Of a stretch of DNA of 64,000 bases, positions 35,701 to 43,880 are shown piece by piece. Within the stretch, counting starts at the first letter, position 1, and every line of letters starts with the position of its first letter. Made by a program: the position numbers and the translations under genes. Origin of the DNA: Salinilacustrithrix flava (GTDB lineage Bacteria; Actinomycetota; Acidimicrobiia; Acidimicrobiales; Salinilacustritrichaceae); the NCBI GenBank assembly GCA_024128875.1, contig JAMYFF010000001.1, positions 372,001 through 436,000 on the forward strand, read 5' to 3'. A model generated the notes under the pieces. That model saw only the letters and a program-made list of their open reading frames with translations. It had not been told where the DNA came from and made no database searches.

Positions 35701-36088
35701 CGGTCGCCGGGAGGAGGCTCGCGCCGAGATCGACGCGATCCTCGCCGACGACCTGCGTGCCCTGCCCCGCGACACGACCTGGGGACCGTCGCTCGTCCTG
35801 TTGGCCGAGGGCTGTCACGACGCCAGTGCTCCGGAGGCGGCGGTTGCGCTGCTCCCGCTGCTGCACGAATTCCGGGGGCGGTTCGTGACCGCCAACGCGT
35901 TCGGGGCCGGCGGTGCGTGCCACGCCCCCTACGACGAGGCGATCGCGCTGGTCCACCGGTGCACCGGTGCCGAGGATGCCGCACGGCAGGCGTTCGACGA
36001 TGCGCTCGCCGCGTGCCGGCGCTTCGGCGCCCACGGGCTCGCCCGCCACATCGAACGCCGGGCGGCGCAGCGGCGACCCAGCACCTGA
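32753..36088 (+). CDS. BTAD-domain regulator with AAA/STAND ATPase and TPR region
   Basis: A 1111-residue regulator. Domains in order: winged helix (about 1-90; LHLLGAIRIERDG, VPVEELSDVLWGD), BTAD (about 100-245; LRAYERFRQLATTELGVDPDE), ATPase (VGRETELSVIAGAW; Walker A GGAGEGKTRLALE near 297; Walker B IVLVIDDVHWADA near 405), and a TPR-rich C-terminus. This is the large LuxR/SARP-like adenylate-cyclase-type ATPase layout, lacking a C-terminal LuxR helix. Targets unknown; neighbours are the molybdenum hydroxylase upstream and an uncharacterised gene downstream. GTG 32753 with a leaderless promoter. Confidence 0.88.
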   Translation: MSDPGSLHLLGAIRIERDGVTIPLRGSQCQLLLSYLALDRDRPVPVEELSDVLWGDHPGEHWRGALRGLVAKVRTFLDPLETAVCLEGHRNSYSLHWVDPPPIDLVRAERLEATARQALLDADHEAAATAATEAARALAEPLLPGVEADWLSAPRARQAETCRQAHRTAARAWSALGRHDLAVVAAEAAVRSDPYDEVSQRTLLTTHLAAGNRTAGLRAYERFRQLATTELGVDPDERTQALYLHLLGPPTDAIAAGGFDDEGDPFVGRETELSVIAGAWAVAQSGRRMSVALHGGAGEGKTRLALEAAHRTGATVLYGRCTSERAIPYQPFVEAIEAHLSALDDDRRDRIVGDLGAALQLLGTGPGDGERRPPGPGSDTDPLQRSIAFDAVATAVRRIAATPIVLVIDDVHWADAATHRLARHLLRSLEEDPVLVLTTFRDDEPPDEELARTVTELHRLGRYRTLPVGGLTPEDVAVLLRRSGPAGPAEAAALHERTGGNPLYLGQLIRARKEAGVDDGEAVPATVRELIAHRTATLDPAAHLALDVASVLGTTMTGQRLDAVLAIAGTPTDAVDRLVERRFLVELGGDRLRFDHVIVRDAVYGQLPDRKRRRLHSWVARVLDGGDEDVDPAVLAHHYEAAGDDDDVHSWYEAMRRTADHAMRVHAYEQAVTWTGRILGLVGRRPEAGPVLDVLLLRGAAQRRAGDLVGATATLREARQLALDEGASDHVADAVLELVGHAGRGADVHLLDTERAALLREAVEVLGSGSPQRRAALLAEQALALLLISGRSDEVARIAAQARRIASAAHDPQVDADTMVAGRLLHPTPDRAGDRRQQIDALVDEHGHRLSEEQLIRLQLWRVTDCFELGDRVRLDVELASLARMAEMLDQRYWGWIATTWQAIDRFVQGDEGEAEALTAQALAAVEPIGHPEPPLAHGIQIVGFRLRQGRGPEIADVLDQVSAGAPDIPGLRCARVAALASAGRREEARAEIDAILADDLRALPRDTTWGPSLVLLAEGCHDASAPEAAVALLPLLHEFRGRFVTANAFGAGGACHAPYDEAIALVHRCTGAEDAARQAFDDALAACRRFGAHGLARHIERRAAQRRPST

Positions 36089-36171
36089 CGGCTCGCGCTT
36101 CGTTCGCGCTCGGTTCCTACCTTCGCTCCGGGGGCCGGGATCGACTCGACCACCGGATGGAGGGACACAGG

Positions 36172-36807
36172 ATGAACATCTACCAACGCGTGATCACGTT
36201 CCAGGGGCCGATGGACGAGGTCGTGCCCTGGGCGGTCGAGATGACGGCGCTCGTGAACGACAAGACCGATCTCGACGTCTCGCTCTGGCAAGGGCTGTTC
36301 GGCGGCCCGCTCGGGACGATGGCGTGGAGCACGCAGGTCAGCGGCCTGGCCGCCGTCGGGGCAGCCTCCGACGCGCTCGCCCAGGACAAGTCGTACCTGA
36401 AGGCGGCGGAGAAGGCGCGCGACTGGATCGCGATGCCGGGTGAGGACCACTTCATGCGGGTGCAGCATGTCGCCGGTGGCGGGTACACCCGTCCCGACGT
36501 GGGCGCCTACGCCGAGGTCACCAACGCCGCACCCGCCGAGGGCAAGATCGGCGAGGCGATCCAGTGGAGCGTGGAGATCGCCGACCTGCATGCCGAGATC
36601 ACGCACCAGACGGTGCTGTTCGGCTCTGTCGACTACGGGGAGTACGGCATGGTCGGCTGGATGGGCATGAGCGACGACGCCGACGGCATCGATCGCGGCG
36701 CCGAGGCCATCGCCTCGGACGATCGCTACCTCAAGTCGGTGGACGGAGCCGGCGGTCTGTTCCGGCCCGGGAGCGCCACGCGACGCCTGGCGAGGCGCAT
36801 CGCCTGA
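36172..36807 (+). CDS. Conserved-looking protein of unknown function, 211 residues
   Basis: I do not recognise the family. The protein has no signal peptide or membrane helix. The sequence suggests two similar alpha/beta halves: MNIYQRVITFQGPMDEVVPWAVEMTALVN opens the first, and IGEAIQWSVEIADLHAEIT opens the second, each followed by a short strand and Gly-rich loop (GGPLGTMAWSTQV; GEYGMVGWMGMSDD). This could be a duplicated dimeric alpha/beta-barrel (stress-responsive A/B-barrel-like) unit, which is inference only. ATG 36172 with GGAGGGA upstream. The BTAD regulator gene is 83 bases upstream on the same strand. Confidence 0.7.
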   Translation: MNIYQRVITFQGPMDEVVPWAVEMTALVNDKTDLDVSLWQGLFGGPLGTMAWSTQVSGLAAVGAASDALAQDKSYLKAAEKARDWIAMPGEDHFMRVQHVAGGGYTRPDVGAYAEVTNAAPAEGKIGEAIQWSVEIADLHAEITHQTVLFGSVDYGEYGMVGWMGMSDDADGIDRGAEAIASDDRYLKSVDGAGGLFRPGSATRRLARRIA

Positions 36808-36824
36808 TCACCCCCGGATGGCGG

Positions 36825-36849
36825 CCATGCACGGGCGGGACGTGCATGG
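36825..36849. terminator. Convergent terminator hairpin
   Basis: CCATGCAC-GGGCGGGAC-GTGCATGG is a perfect 8-bp stem with a 9-base loop, 18 bases past the stop of the plus-strand gene and about 80 before the stop of the convergent hydrolase gene. Confidence 0.6.
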
Positions 36850-36928
36850 TCGTCGACGCCGGTCCAGCAGGTCCCCCAGGCGAGCGTGAAGGGGATCTCG
36901 GCCGACGCGGCGCACGCCGCCCCGAAGG

Positions 36929-37885
36929 TCAGGCGGCCGCGGCGTCGGGGCGGGGTCCGTCGTCGTCCAGCCAGCGACGCCACGCCGCCTCGATCGCGGT
37001 GGTGTCGTGCTGGAGCGGGTGGAAGTCGGGCCGGTGGTAGTCGGCCAGGCGCTGGCGGAGGCGGCGGGAGAACAGCGGGTTGTTCCGGTTGCGCCACACG
37101 CTCCGCACCAGCGCAGCGCGCCGGTAGCTGCGGCGGTCCCGGAGCGCACCGGCGACCGTGTGGTAGCCGGCGATGAACGCGAGGGCCAGCGTCGCCATGC
37201 GCATCGCCTTGCGCCGGGTCGCTTCGTCGCCGCCGACGGCGCGGTAGACGTCGAAGGCGACCGCCTTGTGCTCGCACTCCTCGATGGCGTGCCACGCCCA
37301 CATCCGGAAGAACCGCTGGTCCGCGAACCGCTGCTGCAGCTCGGGCTCGGTGAGCAGCATCTCGGCCATGGTCGCGGTGTAGTGCTCGAGCGCGGCGGTG
37401 AGCGCGAGCAGCATGATCGGCTCGGGCTCGTACCGCTCGTCCTCCTGGATCTGCCGGCCGACGTCGCGCAGCGGGCCGAAGCGGGTGGCGACCTTGATGA
37501 TCCGCATCATCCCCGGGGTCATCACCTCGTCGCGCTGCAGGCTCTCCTCGACCATCTTCGAGCGGTAGCCGAGCTCGGCCAGACGCTCGTTCAGGCGGCG
37601 GTGCTCTCGGCCGTGGGTGACCTCCTGGCCGATGAAGGCGTTCACCTGGCGGCGCAGGTCCGGGTCGGTGACCTCGTCGCGGTAGTGCTTCACGGCGTCG
37701 ATGAACATCTGCTCGCCGTCGGGGAACAGCCCCGACAGCGCCGCCACCAGGTGGCACATGAGCACGTCGTCGTGGGCGGCGAAGTCGGCGTCGAGCCCGT
37801 CGATGACCTCCTCGAAGCTGATGCGGCGCACCGGGAAGTCGCGCTCGGGATCGCTGGTCTGGCGGTCGGTCGTGGTGATGGCCAT
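36929..37885 (-). CDS. Metal-dependent hydrolase (PF10118-type)
   Basis: A 318-residue helical protein of the putative metal-dependent hydrolase family found in actinobacteria and proteobacteria. Metal-site helices: FIGQEVTHGREHRRLNERL (His/Glu rich), TAALEHYTATMAEML, and WHAIEECEHKAVAFDVYRAVGG. It has the pattern of ferritin-like di-iron helices with ExxH motifs. The reaction is unknown. ATG 37885. It is divergent from a TetR gene with an 8-bp dyad between them, so it is probably the target of that repressor. Confidence 0.85.
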   Translation of the reverse strand: MAITTTDRQTSDPERDFPVRRISFEEVIDGLDADFAAHDDVLMCHLVAALSGLFPDGEQMFIDAVKHYRDEVTDPDLRRQVNAFIGQEVTHGREHRRLNERLAELGYRSKMVEESLQRDEVMTPGMMRIIKVATRFGPLRDVGRQIQEDERYEPEPIMLLALTAALEHYTATMAEMLLTEPELQQRFADQRFFRMWAWHAIEECEHKAVAFDVYRAVGGDEATRRKAMRMATLALAFIAGYHTVAGALRDRRSYRRAALVRSVWRNRNNPLFSRRLRQRLADYHRPDFHPLQHDTTAIEAAWRRWLDDDGPRPDAAAA

Positions 37886-37897
37886 GGCGTGCCTCGC

Positions 37898-37936
37898 GAT
37901 GTGAGTAACTGAGTGAATTGCTGAATCGCTCACATC
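37898..37936. promoter_or_regulatory. TetR operator dyad between hydrolase and tetR genes
   Basis: GATGTGAG (37898-37905) and CTCACATC (37929-37936) are a perfect 8-bp inverted repeat 23 bases apart, filling the 51-base divergent gap. An imperfect inner dyad built on TGAGTGAATT and AATCGCTCA lies between the arms. Confidence 0.65.
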
Positions 37937-38569
37937 ATGACCGCTGGGAGCTACGCTGGCAAGGTGGCAATCGCCGGCACGACGACGCGAGGCGCGAAGA
38001 CCCGCCAGGCCCTCCTCGACGCGGCGCGCGAGCGCTTCGCCCGCGACGGCTACCGGGCGACGTCGGTGGCCGACATCTCCCGTGACGCCGGCGTCGGCGG
38101 CACCACCGCCTTCGTCCACTTCGAGAACAAGGAAGCCCTGTTCTTCGCGGCCGTCGACGACGACCTCACCTCGCTCTTCGACGAGCTCGGCGTCGAGCTG
38201 GCCTCGCTCGGGCCCGAGGGCGCGGTGCCCGATCGCCTGCTGGACACGGTGCTCGCCATCGTCGAGCGGTATCCGCTGGCCCGCCGCCTGCTCGCCGGCC
38301 TCGAGCCCGACGTGACCGAGCGGGTGCTCGAGACCGAGTCCTTCGCCGTCCTGCGCCGAGCCGTGGCCGAGCTCCTGGCCGAGGGCCAGGAGGCGGGCAG
38401 CATCCGCCCCGACCTGCCGGCCGAGCACCTCGCCGACGGCCTCGTCGCCGTCGTCGTGGCCGTCGCCATGGCCTCGGTCCAGATCGGGCCGACCATCCCC
38501 GACTCCTTCGGGCCGGGCCTGGCCACCGTGCTCCGCGGCCTGCTCACCCCCGATCCGCGCTGGAGCTGA
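37937..38569 (+). CDS. TetR family transcriptional regulator
   Basis: A 210-residue TetR repressor. The helix-turn-helix is ATSVADISRDAGVGGTTAFVHF (landmarks TSVADISRDAGV, about 42-65), preceded by TRQALLDAARERFARDGY. The C-terminal domain (AVPDRLLDTVLAIVERYPLARRLL) is ligand-binding. ATG 37937 directly abuts the dyad; an alternative GTG at 37964 would leave more leader. It presumably controls the divergent metal-dependent hydrolase. Confidence 0.92.
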   Translation: MTAGSYAGKVAIAGTTTRGAKTRQALLDAARERFARDGYRATSVADISRDAGVGGTTAFVHFENKEALFFAAVDDDLTSLFDELGVELASLGPEGAVPDRLLDTVLAIVERYPLARRLLAGLEPDVTERVLETESFAVLRRAVAELLAEGQEAGSIRPDLPAEHLADGLVAVVVAVAMASVQIGPTIPDSFGPGLATVLRGLLTPDPRWS

Positions 38570-38613
38570 TCCGGTCGCAGACCCCTACTGCACGCTGATG
38601 CGCGAGTTCGAGG

Positions 38614-39450
38614 TCAGGGCATTCGGGTCTTCGGATCGGCCGACGGGTCGTTCAGCAGGGGGAGCTCGCTGGGGGCGGACGACCCATCCGTGGACCGGTC
38701 GCCTGAAAGGGCCGACCACAGTCCGAGCGCACACGCACCCAGGCCGACGAGCAACCAGACCCCCGCCCACATCCAAGACGACAGCGGACTGAACTCGGCT
38801 GCGATCGCTGCATCCGAATGGCCGCCTCGCGATGACCAGTCGAGGACCTCACGGAGATCGTCGACGGCGGCCAGGCACAGCGTCGTCGCCAGCGCGGTGA
38901 TCGACAATCGGCGGAGGCGGACGCTCGGCTGAAACGCGATGCCGACGAGCGCTGCGATCGCCAGGCAGCAGACGAGGACGGTGAATCTCCCATCGCCTGA
39001 ATCGGAGCCAGTACCGGCGGCGGCGAACGGACCCGGGTCGACGCGCCACGGGACCCAGGCGAGTCCGATGGCAGCGATCGTCGCCGCCAGTGCGATCGCC
39101 GCCACCCGACCTCTACGGAGTCGTGCGGCCCCTTCGATCAGCAGTGCGCCTATGACGGCGGTACCGACGTAGCCGGCGGACGCGACGAACAGCACGGCCG
39201 TGTCGGACGGCTGCCCGTCGTAATCCCACGCGGTCAGGCCACCCCCGTGCTCGTTCACGATGACGTAGTGGACGTCGCCGCCGACGATCTCGGCCGCGAC
39301 GGCGTGGTTCGCTTCGTGCACGAGGGTCACCAGCAAGCGGAACGGCAACATGACCCACGTGGCGGACAGCACCATCCAGAGGCCGCCCGCGACAACGACC
39401 ATCACCAAGAGCTCACGCCGCGACACCGCCGCCACTGCCTTCCGCCGCAC
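38614..39450 (-). CDS. M50B-type membrane metalloprotease
   Basis: A 278-residue integral membrane protein with about seven hydrophobic segments. The zinc motif is HEANH within LVTLVHEANHAVAAEIVGG near residue 45, i.e. HExxH in a membrane helix, as in the peptidase M50B-like group. LFVASAGYVGTAVIGALLI follows, the glycine-rich second helix of this family. The C-terminus (about 245-278) is cytoplasmic-looking and Ser/Asp/Pro-rich. Probably cleaves or sorts a membrane protein; substrate unknown. Start taken as GTG 39450; GTG 39435 and 39426 are also possible. Confidence 0.78.
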   Translation of the reverse strand: MRRKAVAAVSRRELLVMVVVAGGLWMVLSATWVMLPFRLLVTLVHEANHAVAAEIVGGDVHYVIVNEHGGGLTAWDYDGQPSDTAVLFVASAGYVGTAVIGALLIEGAARLRRGRVAAIALAATIAAIGLAWVPWRVDPGPFAAAGTGSDSGDGRFTVLVCCLAIAALVGIAFQPSVRLRRLSITALATTLCLAAVDDLREVLDWSSRGGHSDAAIAAEFSPLSSWMWAGVWLLVGLGACALGLWSALSGDRSTDGSSAPSELPLLNDPSADPKTRMP

Positions 39451-39595
39451 GGTCGCATCGTGGCACAGGCGATCCGGCCTCCGGGTGTCCTGCTCGACCA
39501 GTCCCGGAGCGAGCTCCCGCCACCACCGCCAGGTCACAGCAGGGGCGTACCTGCTCGTAGCGCTCGGGGCGGACCGGGCCGATCGAGGAGACGGG

Positions 39596-39970
39596 ATGTC
39601 ACCGACGGAAGCGCCACGTTGCTGCGACACGCCGATGATGCCGATCGTCTTCGGCGTGCAGTCCTTCAAGCTCGCCGGGTACTCGCTGTGGCCGTTCGGG
39701 CGGGTGGTGGTCACCGATCCTGACGCCAGCATGGCGCTCGGCTGCGTCGGCAACGTGCTGTGGCTGGTGCTGGCCGGGTGGTGGCTCGCCATCGGGCACG
39801 TCGTCACCGGCCTAGCCCTGTGCCTCACGATCATTGGCATCCCGCTCGGCGTGGCCAACTTCAAGCTGGCGCTGCTGGCGCTGGCGCCGTTCGGCAAGGA
39901 GGTGGTCGGGATCGACCGCATCCCGGCTGGGCGCGACATCTACATGCGAGGGCCCGAGCCGATTCGCTGA
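39596..39970 (+). CDS. YccF-domain membrane protein with shortened N-terminal repeat
   Basis: A 124-residue inner membrane protein. YccF proteins contain two copies of a unit ending GIPxGxxxFKLAxxxLxPFG. The second copy is complete (NVLWLVLAGWWLAIGHVV, LCLTIIGIPLGVANFKL, ALAPFGKEVVG). The first copy keeps only its end (FGVQSFKLAGYSLWPFGR); its two membrane helices are replaced by SPTEAPRCCDTPMMPIV. Yet ATG 39596 has an ideal GAGGAG seven bases upstream, so it is probably translated. It may be a deletion derivative. It ends 3 bases before the convergent 39974 gene. Confidence 0.72.
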   Translation: MSPTEAPRCCDTPMMPIVFGVQSFKLAGYSLWPFGRVVVTDPDASMALGCVGNVLWLVLAGWWLAIGHVVTGLALCLTIIGIPLGVANFKLALLALAPFGKEVVGIDRIPAGRDIYMRGPEPIR

Positions 39971-39973
39971 GGG

Positions 39974-40399
39974 CTACACCTCGTCGCCGGGATCCTCGTC
40001 CCAGTAACCGGGGTCGGCCGTGACGGCGAGCCGGGTCACGACCAGCCGGGCGAGGGTGTCACGATCGATCTCGCCGCGGACTTCCATGAGCTCCCGGTCG
40101 ACGTGGTCGACCTCGTCGATGGCGGGCTGCTCCTCGAGCCACGACGGCAGCGCCTCGATGGCATCGTCACCCACGACCCCACGCACGTCGTCGAACAGAG
40201 CGAGGCTCCACTGACGGCCGGGCTCGGTGCTGGCGTCGACACCGAAGTCCGGCGACGAGGCGATCTCGGCTGCCATCTCGATGCGGTCGTCGGGCACGCC
40301 CGCGGCGGCCCAGTCGACGCCCGATCCGTCCCAGGGGTCCGGCTCCGACTCGGGCTCGACCGGCTGCTTCGGGGTGCGGAACCGGTCGAGGAAGCCCAT
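39974..40399 (-). CDS. Small acidic protein of unknown function
   Basis: A 141-residue, strongly acidic protein that I do not recognise. It begins GFLDRFRTPKQPVEPE, typical of cytoplasmic proteins with a short basic start and a disordered Pro/Glu linker. It then has DWAAAGVPDDRIEMAAEIASS and an Asp/Glu-rich helical remainder. No membrane segment or Cys. The minus-strand CAACGAT six bases before ATG 40399 may be the -10 region. Neighbours: YccF protein (convergent) and a DUF3592-like membrane protein upstream. Confidence 0.65.
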   Translation of the reverse strand: MGFLDRFRTPKQPVEPESEPDPWDGSGVDWAAAGVPDDRIEMAAEIASSPDFGVDASTEPGRQWSLALFDDVRGVVGDDAIEALPSWLEEQPAIDEVDHVDRELMEVRGEIDRDTLARLVVTRLAVTADPGYWDEDPGDEV

Positions 40400-40429
40400 C
40401 CGCCCATCGTTGCAGGCGGGTCGTACCGA

Positions 40430-41359
40430 TCAGCCGACTGAGCGTCGGCGGCCGTCCCGCAGCGCCCAGAGCTGGGCGGCCACACCCTCCGGGATGGTGA
40501 CGCCGGCGGCCGGCAGGACGCGAAGCAGACGATCGGCCACCCGGGCCGGGTGCTGCCAGGCCCGGGGGACCAGCGTGATGCTGCGGTCGGGTCCGGCCAG
40601 GACCAGGGCGCCGGCTGCCTGCCAGCTGGCGCCGGGTCGGATCGTCGTGCGCTGATCGGGCACCAGCCGTTGCGTGCCGCGCCACCAGCGCCGCTGCCGG
40701 ATCTCATCGACCCCGATCACCAGCCGGTCGTGCCAGCGGTGGAGCTCGGCCAGCAGGAGGGGCAGGCCGACCACCAGGGCGATCCCCCAGGCGAGGCCGG
40801 TCAGGACCGGGACGGCGGCCATCGTCAGTGCGAACAGAAGAGGCACGGCCACGACGGATCGGGTGCGGTGGAGCTCGGTCTCGTCCTCCGGGTCGGGTAG
40901 CGGACGTAGCGCGGTGACGGCCAGTGCGAGCAGCCCCAACGACAGGACCACGCCCGTGTACGCCTCGCCGGGGATCCGGTTCCCGAGGCTCGTGCCCCGC
41001 AGCACCCGGTAGGGGCGATCGGCCTGGTAGGTGACCGTCACCGTGTCCCCCTGCCGACCGGTCCCGCCGACGTTGGTCCGCACCGGCACCTGCTCGTCCG
41101 GCACCTCGAACTCGACACGGACCTCGCAGCGTCCGGCACCCCCGAAGCGGGCCGGTGCGCTGCGCCTGCAGCTCGGCTCCTCCGACACGATCCGGGCCGA
41201 CGTCGTCACCGCGTTGGCGATCATCTCCCGCTCGCGCTCGCGGGCGTCGGCCACATCGGAGATCGCCACCTTGAGCAGCGCCAGTGCGCCAACGGCGAGC
41301 ACGACGCACAGCACCGACACGATGGGTCGAGGCCAGCGTCGAGGGTTCAGGTCCTGCAC
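40430..41359 (-). CDS. DUF3592-like membrane protein
   Basis: A 309-residue membrane protein. One N-terminal transmembrane helix (IVSVLCVVLAVGALALLKVAI, split here for brevity: IVSVLCVV to LLKVAI) is followed by an extracytoplasmic domain (about 45-130) with DUF3592-type features (CEVRVEFEVPDEQVPV, GDTVTVTYQADRPYRV), then helices near 135-215 (VVLSLGLLALAVTAL, VPLLFALTMAAVPVL, GIALVVGLPLLLAEL), and a cytoplasmic tail. Two Cys (SCRRSAP, GRCEVR) could form a disulfide. Function unknown. The start is GTG 41359 in the absence of a better codon. Confidence 0.68.
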   Translation of the reverse strand: MQDLNPRRWPRPIVSVLCVVLAVGALALLKVAISDVADAREREREMIANAVTTSARIVSEEPSCRRSAPARFGGAGRCEVRVEFEVPDEQVPVRTNVGGTGRQGDTVTVTYQADRPYRVLRGTSLGNRIPGEAYTGVVLSLGLLALAVTALRPLPDPEDETELHRTRSVVAVPLLFALTMAAVPVLTGLAWGIALVVGLPLLLAELHRWHDRLVIGVDEIRQRRWWRGTQRLVPDQRTTIRPGASWQAAGALVLAGPDRSITLVPRAWQHPARVADRLLRVLPAAGVTIPEGVAAQLWALRDGRRRSVG

Positions 41360-41401
41360 CGATGCCAGTTCGCCGCCGGCGGCAGCACTCCCTGCCCGGA
41401 T

Positions 41402-41468
41402 GCCGAGCGGCTGCAGCGCCGCCCCCTTCGATCCCGACGTCGCCGCCGCCCTCGAGCCGATCCGCTGA
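41402..41468 (+). pseudogene. Possible remnant of a carboxymuconolactone decarboxylase gene start
   Basis: The translation SGCSAAPFDPDVAAALEPIR before a TGA matches PLEPPFDPEVAAVLEPMM at the start of the carboxymuconolactone-decarboxylase-like gene at 50307-50918. Identity is strongest over about 37 bases (CCCTTCGATCCCGA then GTCGCCGCCG). Nothing of the rest of that gene follows. Either a degraded copy or coincidence in GC-rich DNA. Confidence 0.35.
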
Positions 41469-41472
41469 CCGG

Positions 41473-42162
<690 letters not shown>

Positions 42163-42386
42163 GCGCCTTCCCCTTCCGTCTGCCGGGTGGGGTGAGAGCA
42201 CCCCGCGTGATCCGCCTCGGACCGTACGACCGCCCCACTGCGACGCCCAGGGTCACGTCGACGTGGTGAGCCGTGACAATCGTCAGTTCCTCGACCGACT
42301 CCGATCAACGGCCGGCCGAATTCCTGTCGTAGCCCGTCGGCACACTCGTCCCACTTCCCCTCCGATGACACATGAAGGGACGACCC

Positions 42387-42797
42387 ATGTACGTGCTGGA
42401 AGCAACGAAGGAGACCCAGGGCGAGCGCGACGACGAGTACGTCTGGACGATCGACGGAGAGCTCGTGTTCATCCCGCCGCTCGGCTGTCGTACTCCGGGC
42501 TGCGGGTGCGACCGTGGCTTCGCTGGGATGACGTCGCATCGAGCCACCACGACCGCCCGGATCGTGGAACGTCCCGACATGGACGTCGATGCGTACTGGG
42601 ATGTCGTCTACCAGTCGATGAGCGATCAGGGCTACGACATCATCGGGTGTGAGGAGCTCGTGGACGCCGTGGATGAACAGGTTCGAACCGTCCAGATCTT
42701 CGGGGCCAGCGGGGGCCACGGGACGGTGGTCGGCCGCACGGCCTCGGCGGTGTTCCTCCGGCGAGCCGGCTCTCGACACGGGCGCTCAGCTCGATGA
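42387..42797 (+). CDS. Small Cys-rich protein of unknown function
   Basis: A 136-residue protein that I do not recognise with confidence. A short beta-rich N-terminus (YVLEATKETQGERDDEYVWT) leads to a Cys cluster CRTPGCGCDRGFAGM (about 36-50), which could bind a metal, and then a helical region (AYWDVVYQSMSDQGYD) with another Cys. ATG 42387 has AAGGGA upstream; the frame also opens with ATG 42372. The last about 15 residues are Arg-rich and may be read-through of a shortened gene. Stands upstream of a toxin-antitoxin pair. Confidence 0.6.
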   Translation: MYVLEATKETQGERDDEYVWTIDGELVFIPPLGCRTPGCGCDRGFAGMTSHRATTTARIVERPDMDVDAYWDVVYQSMSDQGYDIIGCEELVDAVDEQVRTVQIFGASGGHGTVVGRTASAVFLRRAGSRHGRSAR

Positions 42798-42881
42798 GCT
42801 CGGGCGCTCGATCTCGATCTACGACGCCTTCGTCGGCGCCACGAGTCACCCACGACAGGTTGCGGGCGGGCACCGAGAGCC

Positions 42882-42899
42882 TGTACACCTATCTGTACA
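42882..42899 (+). promoter_or_regulatory. Paired TGTACA sites upstream of the antitoxin gene
   Basis: Two TGTACA palindromes (42882-42887 and 42894-42899) in the direct repeat CTGTACAC lie 12 bases apart, about 20 bases before the antitoxin ATG. This is a typical spacing for a Phd-type autoregulatory operator. Confidence 0.5.
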
Positions 42900-42919
42900 C
42901 ATCCGAGAGGACACGACCC

Positions 42920-43195
42920 ATGATCGAGACCATCAGCGCGGCGCGCCGTGATCTGACCAAGCACGTCGACCGCTTCCGGAGAGATGGTTTGGACGCAGAA
43001 CCGGTCGTGTTCGGCGACCACCGCAAGCCGGAAGCCGTCGTGGTCCCGTTCGAGACCTTCCAGCTCCTGCTGGACGTGGCCGAAGACATCGCGATCGCCG
43101 AGCGCATCCGCGAGCGTGACGCATCCGACTCCGGGGTCCGCACATCGCTCGCCGATGCTGCCGCCGAGTTCGGGATCGACCTCGACCAGCTGTGA
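42920..43195 (+). CDS. Phd/YefM-type antitoxin
   Basis: A 91-residue antitoxin. The N-terminus (IETISAARRDLTKHVDRFRRDG) and the Phd/YefM motif EPVVFGDHRKPEAVVVPFETFQLLLDV fit the family; the C-terminal helix (TSLADAAAEFGIDLDQL) would bind the toxin. It should repress its own operon through the two TGTACA sites upstream. It has GAGAGGA before ATG 42920. The stop overlaps the toxin start by 4 bases. Confidence 0.85.
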   Translation: MIETISAARRDLTKHVDRFRRDGLDAEPVVFGDHRKPEAVVVPFETFQLLLDVAEDIAIAERIRERDASDSGVRTSLADAAAEFGIDLDQL

Positions 43196-43608
43196 GCGAG
43201 GCGCCTGGGCCCTATCAACGGGTCCTCTTCCTCGAGGAGGCGAGGGCGGACCTGCGAGCGCTGAACGAACGGAGCCCGGTCATGCTCCGAGAGGTCTTCC
43301 GGCTGCTCAAGCTGCTCGACGGCGGAGCCATCTCTCCCACGCCGCTGCGTGACTTCGGCAAGACCGGCGATCTGACCGACTGCGGGAAGATCGTGGTGAT
43401 CGTCGACGGAGAGCCTGAGCACCGGATCGTCGTCCGCTCGGTCGAGGGGCGCTTCCAGGTCAGCGAGATCGTCGCGGTCGAGGACCGGACAGAGGACCTG
43501 CCGTACCTGCTTGCCGGTGTCCGGCTCGGACGCATCACTGATCCGGTCCGACGCTCGGACGCCCAGCGCAAGCTCTTCCGAGTGCGCAGGATGCTCGGCC
43601 GAGACTGA
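43192..43608 (+). CDS. RelE/ParE-superfamily toxin
   Basis: A 138-residue protein with the small RelE-like plan: a first strand, helix FLEEARADLRALNERSPVM, second helix REVFRLLKLLDGG, then strands (IVVIVDGEPEHRIVVRSV). It is longer at the C-terminus than typical RelE, with an extra basic helix (RSDAQRKLFRVRRMLGRD). In the family such toxins cleave mRNA on the ribosome or poison gyrase. GTG 43192 overlaps the Phd-type gene by 4 bases, confirming the pair. Confidence 0.78.
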   Translation: MSEAPGPYQRVLFLEEARADLRALNERSPVMLREVFRLLKLLDGGAISPTPLRDFGKTGDLTDCGKIVVIVDGEPEHRIVVRSVEGRFQVSEIVAVEDRTEDLPYLLAGVRLGRITDPVRRSDAQRKLFRVRRMLGRD

Positions 43609-43880
43609 CCGAGCGCGCCGCGTCGTACGTGCGCGAGCCACGTCGAGCTCGTCCAGAGCGCGGGTGACTCCGGCGACCGCCCACGCTCGTACGCTCTGGC
43701 TCGTGGTGGGACGGCGACCGGAGGAGCACTCGGGGCAGGTCGACCTGTTCTCGGTCGCACCCGACGAGCTCGCCCTGCACCGCGGTGACGAGCGCGACTG
43801 GCCTGATGCCGCCCGGTTCCCGCACAACCGCCCGGGCCAGAGGGTCCGTGACCTTCTCACCTCGAAGGATCTCCGTCACC
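43609..43880. other. Intergenic stretch without a convincing gene
   Basis: About 270 bases between the RelE-like toxin gene and the coiled-coil gene. One plus frame is open (43511-44053) but its predicted protein has the Arg/Ser-rich look of a shadow frame. No hairpin, tRNA or repeat seen. Confidence 0.4.
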
